Source: Pontivivens sp032464575
GTDB taxonomy: Bacteria > Pseudomonadota > Alphaproteobacteria > Rhodobacterales > Rhodobacteraceae
Reading direction: 5' to 3'
Length of the DNA stretch: 64,000 nt
NCBI GenBank assembly: GCA_032464575.1
Contig: JAWDKM010000003.1
Span: forward strand, 310,001-374,000
Part shown: in pieces, positions 34,842-44,164 of the stretch
How positions within the stretch are numbered: position 1 is the stretch's first letter
How the letters are laid out: each line of letters opens with the position of its first letter
Notes under the pieces: generated by a model
Databases searched by the model: none
What the model saw: only the letters and a program-made list of their open reading frames with translations
What the model was told of the DNA's origin: nothing
Program-made: the position numbers and the translations under genes

Positions 34842-37070
34842 ATGACGGATCGGATCGAGGTCGCGGGGCTGCGTGTCGCCCGCGAGATGCACGGCTTCAT
34901 CGAGGAGCGCGCGCTGCCGGGCACCGGCGTGGCGAGTGCCGCGTTCTGGCAGGGGCTGTCCGACCTGATCCACGACAAGGGTCCGCGCAACCGTGAGCTG
35001 CTGGCGATCCGGGAGGACATGCAGGCGAAGATCGACGCCTGGCATCGGGAGCGTCGCGGCCAGCCGCATGATGCGGAGGTCTACACCGCTTTCCTGCGCG
35101 AGATCGGCTATCTCGTGCCCGAGGGCGATGATTTCGAGGTCGAGACGAAGGGGGTGGATCCTGAGATCGCCTCGACCCCCGGCCCGCAGCTCGTCGTGCC
35201 GGTGATGAACGCACGCTATGCGCTGAATGCCGCGAATGCGCGCTGGGGCAGCCTCTACGACGCGCTCTACGGCACCGATGCGCTGGGCGATCTGCCGCAG
35301 GGCAAGGGCTACGACCCGGCGCGCGGCGCGCGGGTGATCGACTGGGCGAAGGGGTTCCTGGACGAGGCCGCACCGCTTTTTTCCGGCTCGCATCGGGAGG
35401 TCGTGGGCTACCGCATCACTGACGATGGGCTTGAGGCAGAGGTCCTGAACGATCAGGACTGGCGTGCCACCGACGCGACGCGGAAGGCGCGGGACGAGCA
35501 GCCGTCCGGCGAGACGCCGCAGGTCGTGCACACCATCGCGCTCGCCGATCCGACGCAGCTCGTCGGCTGGCGGGGCGAGCTTGAGGCGCCCTCCGCGATC
35601 TTGCTGAAGAACAACGGCCTGCATATCGAGATCGTCATCGACCGCGACAGTGAGATCGGCGGTTCCGACAAGGCGGGCGTTTCCGACATCAACCTCGAGG
35701 CGGCCGTCTCCACCATCATGGATTGCGAGGATTCCATCGCCGCCGTCGATGCAGAGGACAAGGTGCTCGCCTGGGGCAACTGGCTGGGCCTGATGAAGGG
35801 CGATCTCGTCGAGGAGGTGACGAAGGGTGACACCACCTTCCAGCGCAAGCTCAACCCGGACCGGACCTACACCACGCCCGGCGGCGAGGTGACGGTGAAG
35901 GGGCGCTCGTTGATGCTCGTGCGCAATGTCGGGCACCTGATGACCAACCCCGCGGTGCTCGACCGCGACGGGAACGAGGCGCCGGAAGGCATGCTCGACG
36001 CCTTCGTCACCGTGCTCTGCGCCATGCACGACCTGAAGCGGGACAGCGGCAATTCCGTCACCGGCTCGGTCTATGTCGTGAAGCCGAAGATGCACGGGCC
36101 CGACGAGGTCGCCTTCGCCGACGAGATCTTCACCCATGTGGAGGAGGTGCTGGGCCTGCCGCGCTACACGGTGAAGCTCGGCATCATGGACGAGGAGCGG
36201 CGCACCTCCGCGAACCTCAAGGAGTGTATCCGTGCTGCGAAGCACCGGGTCGCCTTCATCAACACCGGCTTCCTCGACCGGACCGGCGACGAGATGCACA
36301 CCTCGATGGAAGCGGGACCGATGATCCGCAAGGGCGAGATGAAGGGCACCGCCTGGATCAAGTCCTACGAGGACCGCAACGTCGATATCGGACTGGCCTG
36401 CGGGCTAAAGGGCACGGCGCAGATCGGCAAGGGCATGTGGGCGATGCCCGACCTCATGCACGACATGTTGGAGCAGAAGATCGGTCATCTGGAGCAGGGT
36501 GCGACCTGCGCCTGGGTACCCTCGCCGACGGCCGCCACCTTGCACGCCACGCACTACCACAAGCTCAATGTCCTCGACCGGCAGGTGCAGATCCGCGACG
36601 GGGGGCCGCGCGGCACGCTGAAGGACCTGCTCACCATCCCCGTCGCCGACCGCCCCAACTGGTCGGACGAGGAGGTGCGCGCGGAGCTGGAGAACAACGC
36701 GCAGGGCATCCTGGGCTACGTCGTGCGCTGGGTCGATCAGGGCGTCGGCTGCTCCAAGGTGCCGGATATCAACGATGTGGGCCTGATGGAGGACCGCGCG
36801 ACGTGCCGGATCTCCTCCCAGCATATGGCGAACTGGCTGCACCACGGCGTCGTCTCGAAAGACCAGGTGGAGGAGGTCATGCAACGCATGGCCGCCAAGG
36901 TCGACGAGCAGAACGCGGGCGATCCCGCTTACCGCCCCATGGCGCCGGGATTCGACACGGTGGCCTACAAGGCGGCTCAGGACCTCGTCTACGAGGGGAC
37001 CGAGCAGCCCTCCGGCTACACCGAACCCGTGCTGCACCACCGCCGACTGGAGCTGAAGGCGGCAGAGTAG
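34842..37070 (+). CDS. glcB: Malate synthase G
   Basis: A 742-residue single-chain malate synthase that condenses glyoxylate with acetyl-CoA to malate. The length and the G-type insertion are typical. Landmarks are INLEAAVSTIMDCEDSIAAV, GRSLMLVRNVGHLMTN, and the active-site region MDEERRTSANLKECI. The C-terminal domain includes EQGATCAWVPSPTAATLHA. GGGAGG precedes the ATG. A broken XRE regulator and a GlcG-like gene follow, so the locus looks like a glycolate/glyoxylate use cluster. Confidence 0.97.
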   Translation: MTDRIEVAGLRVAREMHGFIEERALPGTGVASAAFWQGLSDLIHDKGPRNRELLAIREDMQAKIDAWHRERRGQPHDAEVYTAFLREIGYLVPEGDDFEVETKGVDPEIASTPGPQLVVPVMNARYALNAANARWGSLYDALYGTDALGDLPQGKGYDPARGARVIDWAKGFLDEAAPLFSGSHREVVGYRITDDGLEAEVLNDQDWRATDATRKARDEQPSGETPQVVHTIALADPTQLVGWRGELEAPSAILLKNNGLHIEIVIDRDSEIGGSDKAGVSDINLEAAVSTIMDCEDSIAAVDAEDKVLAWGNWLGLMKGDLVEEVTKGDTTFQRKLNPDRTYTTPGGEVTVKGRSLMLVRNVGHLMTNPAVLDRDGNEAPEGMLDAFVTVLCAMHDLKRDSGNSVTGSVYVVKPKMHGPDEVAFADEIFTHVEEVLGLPRYTVKLGIMDEERRTSANLKECIRAAKHRVAFINTGFLDRTGDEMHTSMEAGPMIRKGEMKGTAWIKSYEDRNVDIGLACGLKGTAQIGKGMWAMPDLMHDMLEQKIGHLEQGATCAWVPSPTAATLHATHYHKLNVLDRQVQIRDGGPRGTLKDLLTIPVADRPNWSDEEVRAELENNAQGILGYVVRWVDQGVGCSKVPDINDVGLMEDRATCRISSQHMANWLHHGVVSKDQVEEVMQRMAAKVDEQNAGDPAYRPMAPGFDTVAYKAAQDLVYEGTEQPSGYTEPVLHHRRLELKAAE

Positions 37071-37077
37071 CCCCGCG

Positions 37078-37312
37078 ATGGACTGGAGAGCGCGCCTCAC
37101 GGATCTGCATCGAGGATGCAGGGCTGTCCAAACGGGCGCTATCTCTGCAATCGAGGCTGGGTCCGGGCTACGTCCACTCGATCCTGTCAGAGCGGAAAGA
37201 GCCCACGATAGAGAACCTGAGCGCCCTCTGCCGGACCCTCGGCCTCTCGCTTTCGGAGTTCTTCGATGGCGCTGCACCACACCACACCAAACCAAGAAAG
37301 CGACCGGAATGA
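37078..37312 (+). pseudogene. XRE-family regulator disrupted by a +1 frameshift
   Basis: The ATG at 37078 opens MDWRARLTDL in one frame. An extra C at 37108 then shifts the rest, which continues in the next frame as IEDAGLSKRALSLQSR, GYVHSILSERKEPTIENL and LSLSEFF, a clear XRE helix-turn-helix of about 77 residues. Removing that single base restores a continuous protein. No ATG or GTG start exists in the second frame before the domain. Possible explanations are a real pseudogene, a sequencing error, or frameshifting. It lies between glcB and glcG and shares an ATGA overlap with the latter. Confidence 0.75.
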
Positions 37313-37734
37313 CCGAGATCACCCACCAGCAGGCCGACACCATCCTGCGCGAAACCCTCGCCAAGGGGCGCGAGATGGGGCTGAAGCCCCTCTCCGTCGT
37401 CGTGCTCGACGCGGGCGGCCATCCCAAGGCGTTCCTGCGCGAGGATGGCGCCTCGCCCGGCCGGTTCGAGATCGCGCGGGGCAAGGCCTACGGCGCCGTG
37501 ATGCTCGGCATGGGCGGGCGCGCGCAGATGGCCCGCGCCGAGGCGCAGGCCTACTTCATGGCGGCTGTGAACGGCGCCTATGGCGGCAAGGTGATCCCGG
37601 TGCCCGGCGGACTGCTGGTCAAGGACGGCGATACCGTGATCGGCGCCGTCGGCGTGACCGGAGACACGTCGGACAACGATGCGGAGGCCGGCATCGCGGG
37701 GATCGAGGCTGCGGGCCTTACGCCTGAGCCCTGA
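37309..37734 (+). CDS. glcG: GlcG/HbpS family heme- or cofactor-binding protein
   Basis: A 141-residue protein of the GlcG/HbpS family (PduO C-terminal type). Landmarks are the core VVVLDAGGHPKAFLRED and the glycine-rich IPVPGGLLVKDGDTVIGAVGV. In E. coli glcG lies in the glycolate operon beside glcB, and the same pairing here supports that context. The exact function is unsettled; some members bind heme or corrinoids. It starts within the stop of the frameshifted XRE frame. Confidence 0.9.
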   Translation: MTEITHQQADTILRETLAKGREMGLKPLSVVVLDAGGHPKAFLREDGASPGRFEIARGKAYGAVMLGMGGRAQMARAEAQAYFMAAVNGAYGGKVIPVPGGLLVKDGDTVIGAVGVTGDTSDNDAEAGIAGIEAAGLTPEP

Positions 37735-37960
37735 GACAGGCCGAGATCTCGTCGAGCAGTCGGAGGCGCTTGCGCCGCATCTCGGTCATGTGCGCGTCAT
37801 CGGTGGGCTCGCAATCGGTCTCCGCCCGGTGCACCGCGCGGTTGAGGTCGTGATAGGCCTCCGTAAGCCCCGCGAAATGCGCGTCCGTGCCGTTGAGGTC
37901 GCGGATCAGCGCCGCCTTTCCCGGGAACAGTTCGCTCAGCTCGTTGGGGACGTGGGACAT
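37718..37960 (-). CDS. YdcH/DUF465 family small protein
   Basis: An 80-residue helical protein. It begins MSHVPNELSELFPGKAALI and continues with DAHFAGLTEAYHDLNRAVHR and MRRKRLRLLDEI, the pattern of YdcH/DUF465 proteins. An AAAGGAG site 6 bases before the ATG fixes the start. It converges on glcG and its last 17 bases overlap that gene's 3' end. Function is unknown. Confidence 0.88.
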   Translation of the reverse strand: MSHVPNELSELFPGKAALIRDLNGTDAHFAGLTEAYHDLNRAVHRAETDCEPTDDAHMTEMRRKRLRLLDEISACLRAQA

Positions 37961-38049
37961 GGGTTGCTCCTTTCGTGATCCTGCCACACCGTCGCGCGGG
38001 GCAGGGGCACGACGCCTTGCGCCATGTCAAATCCCGGGGAGATTTCGCC

Positions 38050-38436
38050 ATGTCACGCCGTTTCGTGAGCCAGGGGTCCGAGTTCGAGAAGACGATCGGC
38101 TATTCGCGTGCCGTCCGCGACGGGCGTTGGGTCTTCGTCGCGGGCACGACCGGCTTCGACTACACCACGATGACGATCAGCGAGCATCCCGCCGCGCAGG
38201 CCGAGCAGGCCCTCGCCAACATCGCGGCAGCCCTCGCGGAGGTCGGCGCGGCGATGGAGGATGTCGTGCGCGTCACCTACATCCTGCCCGACCCGGCCGA
38301 TTTCGAACCGTGCTGGCCCACCCTGCGCACGTGGCTCGGCCCCGCGAAACCGGCGGCCACGATGATCTCCGCCGGGCTCTACGATCCGCGCATGAAGATC
38401 GAGGTCGAGGTGACGGCCCTGATCCGCGAGGAGTGA
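38050..38436 (+). CDS. RidA family protein (YjgF/YER057c/UK114)
   Basis: A 128-residue RidA-like protein. It has VFVAGTTGFDYTTM, then EQALANIAAALAEVGAAMEDVVRVTYIL and KPAATMISAGLYDPRMKIEVEVTA. The Arg and Glu typical of deaminating RidA lie near the C-terminus, though the canonical RxxxE spacing is not obvious. True RidA hydrolyses reactive enamine/imine intermediates; this may be a related subgroup with another substrate. A GGGGAG site precedes the ATG. Confidence 0.88.
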   Translation: MSRRFVSQGSEFEKTIGYSRAVRDGRWVFVAGTTGFDYTTMTISEHPAAQAEQALANIAAALAEVGAAMEDVVRVTYILPDPADFEPCWPTLRTWLGPAKPAATMISAGLYDPRMKIEVEVTALIREE

Positions 38437-38621
38437 GCCGCGGCTTTCATCTTTCTCCAAATACGCATGTCTTGACGTTTGCGGCGTGCGCGTCCCCGGG
38501 GAAGCATCTGGCGGACCGATGACATCCAAAGGCCACGCAACGGCGACAATCCGTTGCGTCTGGCCATCTCGACGCGCGATCCGCGGGCGGCTATCTTGTC
38601 GGGCAGCGTGAGGGAGAGAGC

Positions 38622-39374
38622 ATGTCGCGGCCTGTCATCGGCATCATCGGAAACCACCATCTGATCAACGACGAGTATCCGGCGCAGGCCGTCGGGGTCA
38701 TGAACGTCGCCGCCGTCGCGGAGGTCTGCGAGGCCGTGCCGGTCGTGCTTCCAGCCAACCCCGCTCATGTCTCCGTCGAGGATGCGCTGTCGGTGTGCAG
38801 CGGTTTCATCCTGCCCGGCGGACGGCCCAACGTGCATCCCGAGGAGTACGGGCACGAGGAGACGGAGGCGCACGGCGCCTTCGACCGTGACCGCGACCGT
38901 CTCGTCCTGCCGCTGATCCGCGAGGCGGTGGCGCGCGGCGTGCCGGTGCTGGGCCTCTGCCGTGGTTTTCAGGAAATGGCGGTCGCCTTCGGCTCGACCC
39001 TCCACCCCGAGATCCGGGACATTCCCGGCCGCATGAACCACCGCATGCCGCCCGACGGCACGCTGGAGGAGAAGTTCGAGCTGCGCCATTGGGTGACGCT
39101 GAAGTCCGGCGGGCCGTTCGCGCGGCTCTTCGGAACGGACGAGGTCCTGACCAACACCCTGCACGGCCAGGGGATCGAGGAGACGGGCGCCCGGGTCGTC
39201 GTCGACGGCCGCGCGCCCGACGGTACGGCCGAGGCGATCTACATCGAGGGCGCGCCCGGCTTTGCCATGGGCGTGCAATGGCATCCCGAATGGAATGCCG
39301 CGGCCGATCCGGTCTCCCGCCCGCTCTTCGAGGCTTTCGGACGGGCCGCGGCCGGTCTGCGCCGCGCCGCCTGA
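38622..39374 (+). CDS. Gamma-glutamyl-gamma-aminobutyrate hydrolase-like (class I glutamine amidotransferase, C26)
   Basis: A 250-residue class I glutamine amidotransferase-fold hydrolase of the PuuD type. The nucleophile Cys is in LGLCRGFQEM, and the His-x-Glu pair is in WHPEWN near the C-terminus. The N-terminal PVIGIIGNHH and LPGGRPNVHP are typical. PuuD-type enzymes free GABA in putrescine breakdown. No other putrescine gene is near, so the substrate is uncertain. Confidence 0.9.
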   Translation: MSRPVIGIIGNHHLINDEYPAQAVGVMNVAAVAEVCEAVPVVLPANPAHVSVEDALSVCSGFILPGGRPNVHPEEYGHEETEAHGAFDRDRDRLVLPLIREAVARGVPVLGLCRGFQEMAVAFGSTLHPEIRDIPGRMNHRMPPDGTLEEKFELRHWVTLKSGGPFARLFGTDEVLTNTLHGQGIEETGARVVVDGRAPDGTAEAIYIEGAPGFAMGVQWHPEWNAAADPVSRPLFEAFGRAAAGLRRAA

Positions 39375-39389
39375 CGCGGGGATCCTTCC

Positions 39390-40706
39390 GTGACGAACAC
39401 GACCCGGCGTCGCCGGGCGAAACGGCCCGTGCCGCCGCGGGTGTTCTGGCTTCTGGCGCCTTTTCTGGTCTGCCTGCCGCTTATCGGTGCGCTCGTGGTG
39501 CCGCTCTCGCCCGAGGAGGCGGCGCTCTGGCAACGCGCCGTTGGCCTGCGCCCCAGCCCCGCGCCGCTGGCGGACATGCTTGCCGCCCTCTCGCTGCGGA
39601 TCTTGGGTGACACGCTGCTTGCCCTGCGGATACCGGGCGCGGCCGCGCTCGTCCTTCTCCTGCTCGTACTGTGGAATGCGGAGCGGCGGTGGCGGCTCGC
39701 GGTGCTGGCCAGCGCGCCGCTCCTCGCCTGGATGGCCCTCGCCGAGCCGGCGAGGCTCGCTGCACTCGTTCCGCTCGCGCTGATGGCGCGGCTGGTCGAT
39801 GCGGCAATAGTCGAGAAGATCACGAAGAAGGCGCCGATGCGGGGCGCCCCGTGGATCCTTGCCGGAGCGGTCGGAGGCATCGCGGTGCTGCTCGATCCAT
39901 GGGGCCTGATCGGGTTGGGGGCGATCGTTGCGGCGCTGGCGGCAGGGCCTCGCCCGCGCGGGGCGCTGCTGGCCGCGGTGGGCAGCGTGCCCGTTCTGGT
40001 GCCGCTCATGCTGTGGTGGGTCGCCACCGAGCTGCCCCGGGCCGAGGCGCTGCCGCCGCGGACGTTCGCGCTGGCGCTCGCCGGGCTCGGGCCGCTCGTC
40101 CTGCGGCGGCTCTGGCCGGTCGGTGCTGAATGGCGGGTCCTTGCCGCTTTGCTCACCTTCCTCGTCGCAATTGCGCTCGCCGCGCTGGGCCGGGGCTCGG
40201 TGCTGCTCCCGATGCTCACGCTGGTTCTGCTGGTGCCGCCAGTCGCAACACGGATCGAGACCGTGCGGGCGGCCTGGATGGCCGCGGCTGCACCGGCCTT
40301 CGCCTGCGGCCTCGTCGGCATCTCTGGCCTCTATGCGCTCTACGGCGCCGGGCTGCCGGCGGCGGGCGATCCGTTCGCCGCCGACCGGATGCGCCCGGCA
40401 TTCTGCAGCGAGATCCTCCTGACGCTGGAGGAAGAGGGCGCGAGGGCCCTCGCATCCCGGCACCCCGACGCGCTGCGCCCCTGCCTCTGGCAGGCGGGCC
40501 TCGCGGACCTGCCGGTACTGGAGCCGACGATCGGAGCGGTCGCCGGGGTGCAGGGCGCGGTGCTGATGATCGCGTTCTGGCCCGATGACGGCGCCGCCAC
40601 GGCCCGGCGACTGGGCGATGCCGCCCGGATCGGGGAGCGCTCGGTGCCCGGTCATCTCGACGTGGAGCAGCGGTTCACGATGTGGCGGGTGGAGCCGTTG
40701 CCCTGA
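39390..40706 (+). CDS. Multi-pass membrane protein, possibly glycosyltransferase-related
   Basis: A 438-residue protein with about eight to ten hydrophobic segments in residues 18-310 and a soluble C-terminal tail of about 110 residues containing several cysteines. The overall shape recalls C-type membrane glycosyltransferases (PMT/GT39-like), but I see no clear DE motif in the first loop, so the assignment is weak. It starts with GTG 15 bases after the amidotransferase gene, and dctB follows after 42 bases. Confidence 0.65.
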   Translation: MTNTTRRRRAKRPVPPRVFWLLAPFLVCLPLIGALVVPLSPEEAALWQRAVGLRPSPAPLADMLAALSLRILGDTLLALRIPGAAALVLLLLVLWNAERRWRLAVLASAPLLAWMALAEPARLAALVPLALMARLVDAAIVEKITKKAPMRGAPWILAGAVGGIAVLLDPWGLIGLGAIVAALAAGPRPRGALLAAVGSVPVLVPLMLWWVATELPRAEALPPRTFALALAGLGPLVLRRLWPVGAEWRVLAALLTFLVAIALAALGRGSVLLPMLTLVLLVPPVATRIETVRAAWMAAAAPAFACGLVGISGLYALYGAGLPAAGDPFAADRMRPAFCSEILLTLEEEGARALASRHPDALRPCLWQAGLADLPVLEPTIGAVAGVQGAVLMIAFWPDDGAATARRLGDAARIGERSVPGHLDVEQRFTMWRVEPLP

Positions 40707-40748
40707 ACCACGTGACCCCGCGCGCGCGGGGGGATAGGGTCCGACGCG

Positions 40749-42566
40749 ATGACGGGAATGGCGTCATATGGCCGCCTGCGGGCGGCGCTCCTGGTGGGTC
40801 TCGCCGCGATCATCGTCGCGGGCGCAGTGTTCTGGGGCGGCGAGCGCTACTTCCTGGGCCAACTGGGCGGACGGGCAGCGAACGCGACCGAGCTGCATCG
40901 GGAGAACCTGAACGGTTGGTTGGGCCGGTTCCGCGCGCTGCCCTCGGTCTTCGCCAGGCATCCGCAACTTCTCGCTACGCTCGAGAACGCGAGGGATCTG
41001 CAGCAGGCCGAACGGGCAGTGGCGCTTCTGGAGTACTGGACGGCGTCGACGGGGGCGCAGCAGAGCTATCTCGTCGATCGGACGGGGCGGGTCGTCGCGG
41101 CGTCGAACTGGACCGAGCTCGACAGCTCCATCGGGCGGATCATGGTCGGCCGCCCGCATTTCCGCGAGGCGATGGAGGGCCGGCTCGGCCGCTGGTTCGA
41201 GGTGGACCGCGAAAGCGGAAGCCGCGGCTACCACTTCGCCTTTCCGGTCCGCCGGGGCACGTCGGTGGCCGGGGTCATCGTGGTCATGGCAGATGTCGCC
41301 GCGATCGAGGAGGAGCTGCGGCTCAGCCCCAACGAGGTCTTCGTCGCCGATGCCGACGGGGTGATCGTGCTGTCCGGGCATCCCGAGCTGCGATTGACGC
41401 GGATCGGCGGCCCCGCGCGGGGGCTGGAGCAGACGCCGGTCTCGGGTCTGTCCGATCTCGCGCCACCGCGGGGCGAGCTGGTGGTGGGCCGTCCCGACCG
41501 ATCCGACCGGACGGAGCAGGAATTCCTGCATCTCACCCGCCCCGTGGCGACCGAGGGCTGGACGCTACACATGCTGGTGCCGACGGCGGCGGCCCACGCG
41601 CAGGCATTTCTCTCCGTCATCGTCTCGGGGCTCGTGGCGGCGGTGGTGACGCTCGCCGGGCAGCTCGTTATTGCCCGCCGTCGCCTTCTGATCGACCGGC
41701 TCGAGGCGCGGGAGCGGGAAGGGCGGCTTCTGGAGCAGAAGGTCGCCACGCGCACCGCCGCGCTCAGCGCCGCCAATGACCGGCTGGCGCAGGAGGTGCG
41801 GGAGCGGGCGGCGGCGGAGGACGAACTGCGACAGGCACAGGCGGACCTCGTGCAGGCGGGCAAGCTCGCCGTGCTGGGACAGATGTCCACCGCGCTCAGC
41901 CACGAGTTCAACCAGCCGCTCACCGCGATCCGCTCCTATGCCGAGAACGCGGATGCCTTCGTCGAGCAGGGGCGGGAGGATCGCGCGCGGGAGAACCTTG
42001 CCCGCATCATGCGGTTGACCGCCCGGATGGCGCAGCTTTCCCGCCGCCTGTCGAACTTCGCGCGCAAGCCGTCGGAGGGGATGGAGGACGTAGTGCTCGC
42101 CAGTGTCTTCGAGGAGGCGCTTGAGCTGATGGACGCCCGCCTTGCCCGCGCCGACGTGGTGCCTGAGGTCGTGGGGCTGACCCCGGACCTGACCGTGCGC
42201 GCCGGAGCCATCCGGCTGCAGCATGTCCTGATGAACCTGATCGGCAACGCGCTCGATGCAACCGAGGGACAGGCGGATGCGATGATCCGGATCGGGATCG
42301 AGCCCGGCGACGGCACGGTGCGCATCGTCGTGGAGGACAACGGCCCCGGCGTGCCCGACGAGCTGCGCGAACGCATCTTCGATCCCTTCTTCACCACCAA
42401 GGATGTGGGCCGCGGCGTTGGGCTGGGCCTGTCGATCTCCTACAACATCGTGCGCGATTTCCACGGCCGGATCGAGGCCGAGGCGGTCGCGGGCACCGGC
42501 GCGCGCCTCGTCGTCACGCTGAGCCGCGGCGCACCCGTCCGCCCGGTACTGGAGGCGGCAGAGTGA
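40749..42566 (+). CDS. dctB: C4-dicarboxylate two-component sensor histidine kinase
   Basis: A 605-residue membrane sensor kinase. Two membrane segments (about residues 10-28 and 280-305) enclose a periplasmic double Cache/PAS-like domain (YLVDRTGRVVAASNW). A coiled coil follows, then the phospho-acceptor His385 in ALSHEFNQPLTAIRSYAENA. The ATPase has NLIGNALDA, EDNGPGVPDE and GVGLGLSIS. The HEFNQPL H-box is the DctB type. It is paired with a sigma-54-type regulator 34 bases downstream and a TRAP transporter, so it should sense C4-dicarboxylates. Confidence 0.94.
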   Translation: MTGMASYGRLRAALLVGLAAIIVAGAVFWGGERYFLGQLGGRAANATELHRENLNGWLGRFRALPSVFARHPQLLATLENARDLQQAERAVALLEYWTASTGAQQSYLVDRTGRVVAASNWTELDSSIGRIMVGRPHFREAMEGRLGRWFEVDRESGSRGYHFAFPVRRGTSVAGVIVVMADVAAIEEELRLSPNEVFVADADGVIVLSGHPELRLTRIGGPARGLEQTPVSGLSDLAPPRGELVVGRPDRSDRTEQEFLHLTRPVATEGWTLHMLVPTAAAHAQAFLSVIVSGLVAAVVTLAGQLVIARRRLLIDRLEAREREGRLLEQKVATRTAALSAANDRLAQEVRERAAAEDELRQAQADLVQAGKLAVLGQMSTALSHEFNQPLTAIRSYAENADAFVEQGREDRARENLARIMRLTARMAQLSRRLSNFARKPSEGMEDVVLASVFEEALELMDARLARADVVPEVVGLTPDLTVRAGAIRLQHVLMNLIGNALDATEGQADAMIRIGIEPGDGTVRIVVEDNGPGVPDELRERIFDPFFTTKDVGRGVGLGLSISYNIVRDFHGRIEAEAVAGTGARLVVTLSRGAPVRPVLEAAE

Positions 42567-42600
42567 GGCGCTCGCGATCCCTGGCCATCGGAGTGCCGTC

Positions 42601-43956
42601 ATGACCGATATCCGCATCGTCCTCGTCGACGATGAAGCAGATGTGCGCACCGCCATCGCGCAGAGCCTGGAGCTGAAAGGCTACGACGTGGTGACCTGCG
42701 CGACGCCGGCCCGCGCGCTCGATCTGATCTCCCCCGACTTTCCCGGCGTGCTGGTCAGCGACATCAAGATGCCGCGCATGGACGGGATGACGTTCCTGGG
42801 GCAGGTGCGCGAGATGGATGCGGAGCTGCCGGTGATCCTGATCACCGGACATGGCGACGTGCCGCTCGCGGTGCAGGCCATGCAAGCGGGCGCACATGAC
42901 TTCATCGAGAAGCCGTTCGAGACTGTGCGCCTGACCGAGGCGGTAGCCCGCGCCGTCACCGTGCGGCGGCTCGCGTTGGAGAACCGGGCGCTGCGGGCCG
43001 AGCTTGAAAGCCGCGACCGGGTGGAATCGACGCTGGTCGGCCGCGCGCCGGTCATGGTCGAGTTGCGCCACCGGCTGCGCACCATAGCGGCGAGCCCCGC
43101 GGACGTGCTGTTGCGCGGCGAGACCGGGACCGGCAAGGAGCTCGCGGCACGCGCGATCCACTTCCTGTCGGACCGCGCCGAGCGGCCGTTCGTGGCGATC
43201 AACATGGCCGCGTTGCCCGAGACGCTGATCGAGAGCGAGCTCTTCGGGCACGAGGCGGGCGCCTTTCCCGGGGCGCACCGCGCGCGCTATGGCAAGTTCG
43301 AACATGCGCGCGGCGGCACGGTCTTCCTCGACGAGATAGATGCGCTGTCGCTGCCCTTGCAGGCGAAGCTGCTGCGGGTGATCGAGGAGCGGTCGGTGAC
43401 GCGGCTCGGCTCCCACGAAGGCGTGGCGCTCGATGTCCGCTTCGTTGCCTCGTCGAAGGCCGATCTGGAGGCACGGGTGGAGGACGGCTCGTTCCGCAAG
43501 GATCTCTACTACCGCCTCGCCGTCGTGGCCCTCGACATGCCGCCGCTCGCCGCGCGGATGGAGGACGTGCCGCGCCTCTTCCAGCATCTCGTCAACCAGG
43601 CGGCCCTGCGCCACCGGCGGTCCGCCCCGGCGGTGGAGCCGGAGCTCCTCAAGGACCTCGCCGCGCATGACTGGCCGGGCAACGTGCGCGAGTTGCGCAA
43701 CGCCGCGGACCGGTTCGTGCTGGGGCTCGACGTCTTCTCCCGCGATGTGCCGGACCATGCGGCCACGCTGCCCGAACGCGTGGAACGCTTTGAAAAGGCT
43801 GCGATTGCCGCCGAGCTCGCCGCGCAGGCCGGCAACATGAAGGCGACCTACGAGGCGCTCGGCATCTCGCGCAAGACGCTCTACGAGAAGATGCAGCGCC
43901 ACGGGCTGGAGCGGGAGCAAATCGCGCCTGCAACCGCCGATCGTCCCGATGTGTAA
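42601..43956 (+). CDS. dctD: C4-dicarboxylate response regulator, NtrC/DctD type with altered GAFTGA loop
   Basis: A 451-residue regulator. The receiver domain has phospho-acceptor D54 (VSDIKMPRMDG). The AAA+ domain has Walker A GETGTGKE and Walker B GGTVFLDEID. A C-terminal Fis-type helix-turn-helix reads NMKATYEALGISRKTLYEKM. The sigma-54 contact loop normally reading GAFTGA is GAFPGA at residues 220-225. NtrC of Rhodobacter is known to work without a normal GAFTGA and with sigma-70, so this regulator may do the same. The start follows dctB by 34 bases. Confidence 0.93.
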   Translation: MTDIRIVLVDDEADVRTAIAQSLELKGYDVVTCATPARALDLISPDFPGVLVSDIKMPRMDGMTFLGQVREMDAELPVILITGHGDVPLAVQAMQAGAHDFIEKPFETVRLTEAVARAVTVRRLALENRALRAELESRDRVESTLVGRAPVMVELRHRLRTIAASPADVLLRGETGTGKELAARAIHFLSDRAERPFVAINMAALPETLIESELFGHEAGAFPGAHRARYGKFEHARGGTVFLDEIDALSLPLQAKLLRVIEERSVTRLGSHEGVALDVRFVASSKADLEARVEDGSFRKDLYYRLAVVALDMPPLAARMEDVPRLFQHLVNQAALRHRRSAPAVEPELLKDLAAHDWPGNVRELRNAADRFVLGLDVFSRDVPDHAATLPERVERFEKAAIAAELAAQAGNMKATYEALGISRKTLYEKMQRHGLEREQIAPATADRPDV

Positions 43957-44003
43957 CCAAATCCCCCCACGGTTTTGTCACCGGATGGGTAAACTTGGTA
44001 ACA
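43952..44003. promoter_or_regulatory. TGTNACC half sites upstream of dctP
   Basis: TGTAACC (43952-43958), TGTCACC (43976-43982) and the inverted GGTAACA (43997-44003) lie between dctD and dctP. The last two form a near-perfect dyad. The position fits a DctD binding region, about 160-210 bases before the dctP start. I found no -24/-12 sigma-54 promoter in this gap. Confidence 0.45.
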
Positions 44004-44164
44004 TCCGCGTGCATCCCATCACTTTTTCGCCGCAATGCCCTTGACGCTTCGTTGACCCGGACAGGGTCCACGGGCTCCCATCCGATCAGTTGCTTCAGAG
44101 GTCTGAAGCGGCGCTGGGGGGCGCGGCGGAACGCCGTGCGCACAACACTGACCGGGAGGACAAC

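Noticed and set aside
36224..37077. Open frame upstream continuous with the XRE domain frame
   Set aside because: This part lies inside malate synthase G in another frame; only the piece after 37078 has XRE character.
43957..44164. Sigma-54 promoter before dctP
   Set aside because: No GG-N10-GC arrangement with TGGC and TTGC boxes was found in the gap.
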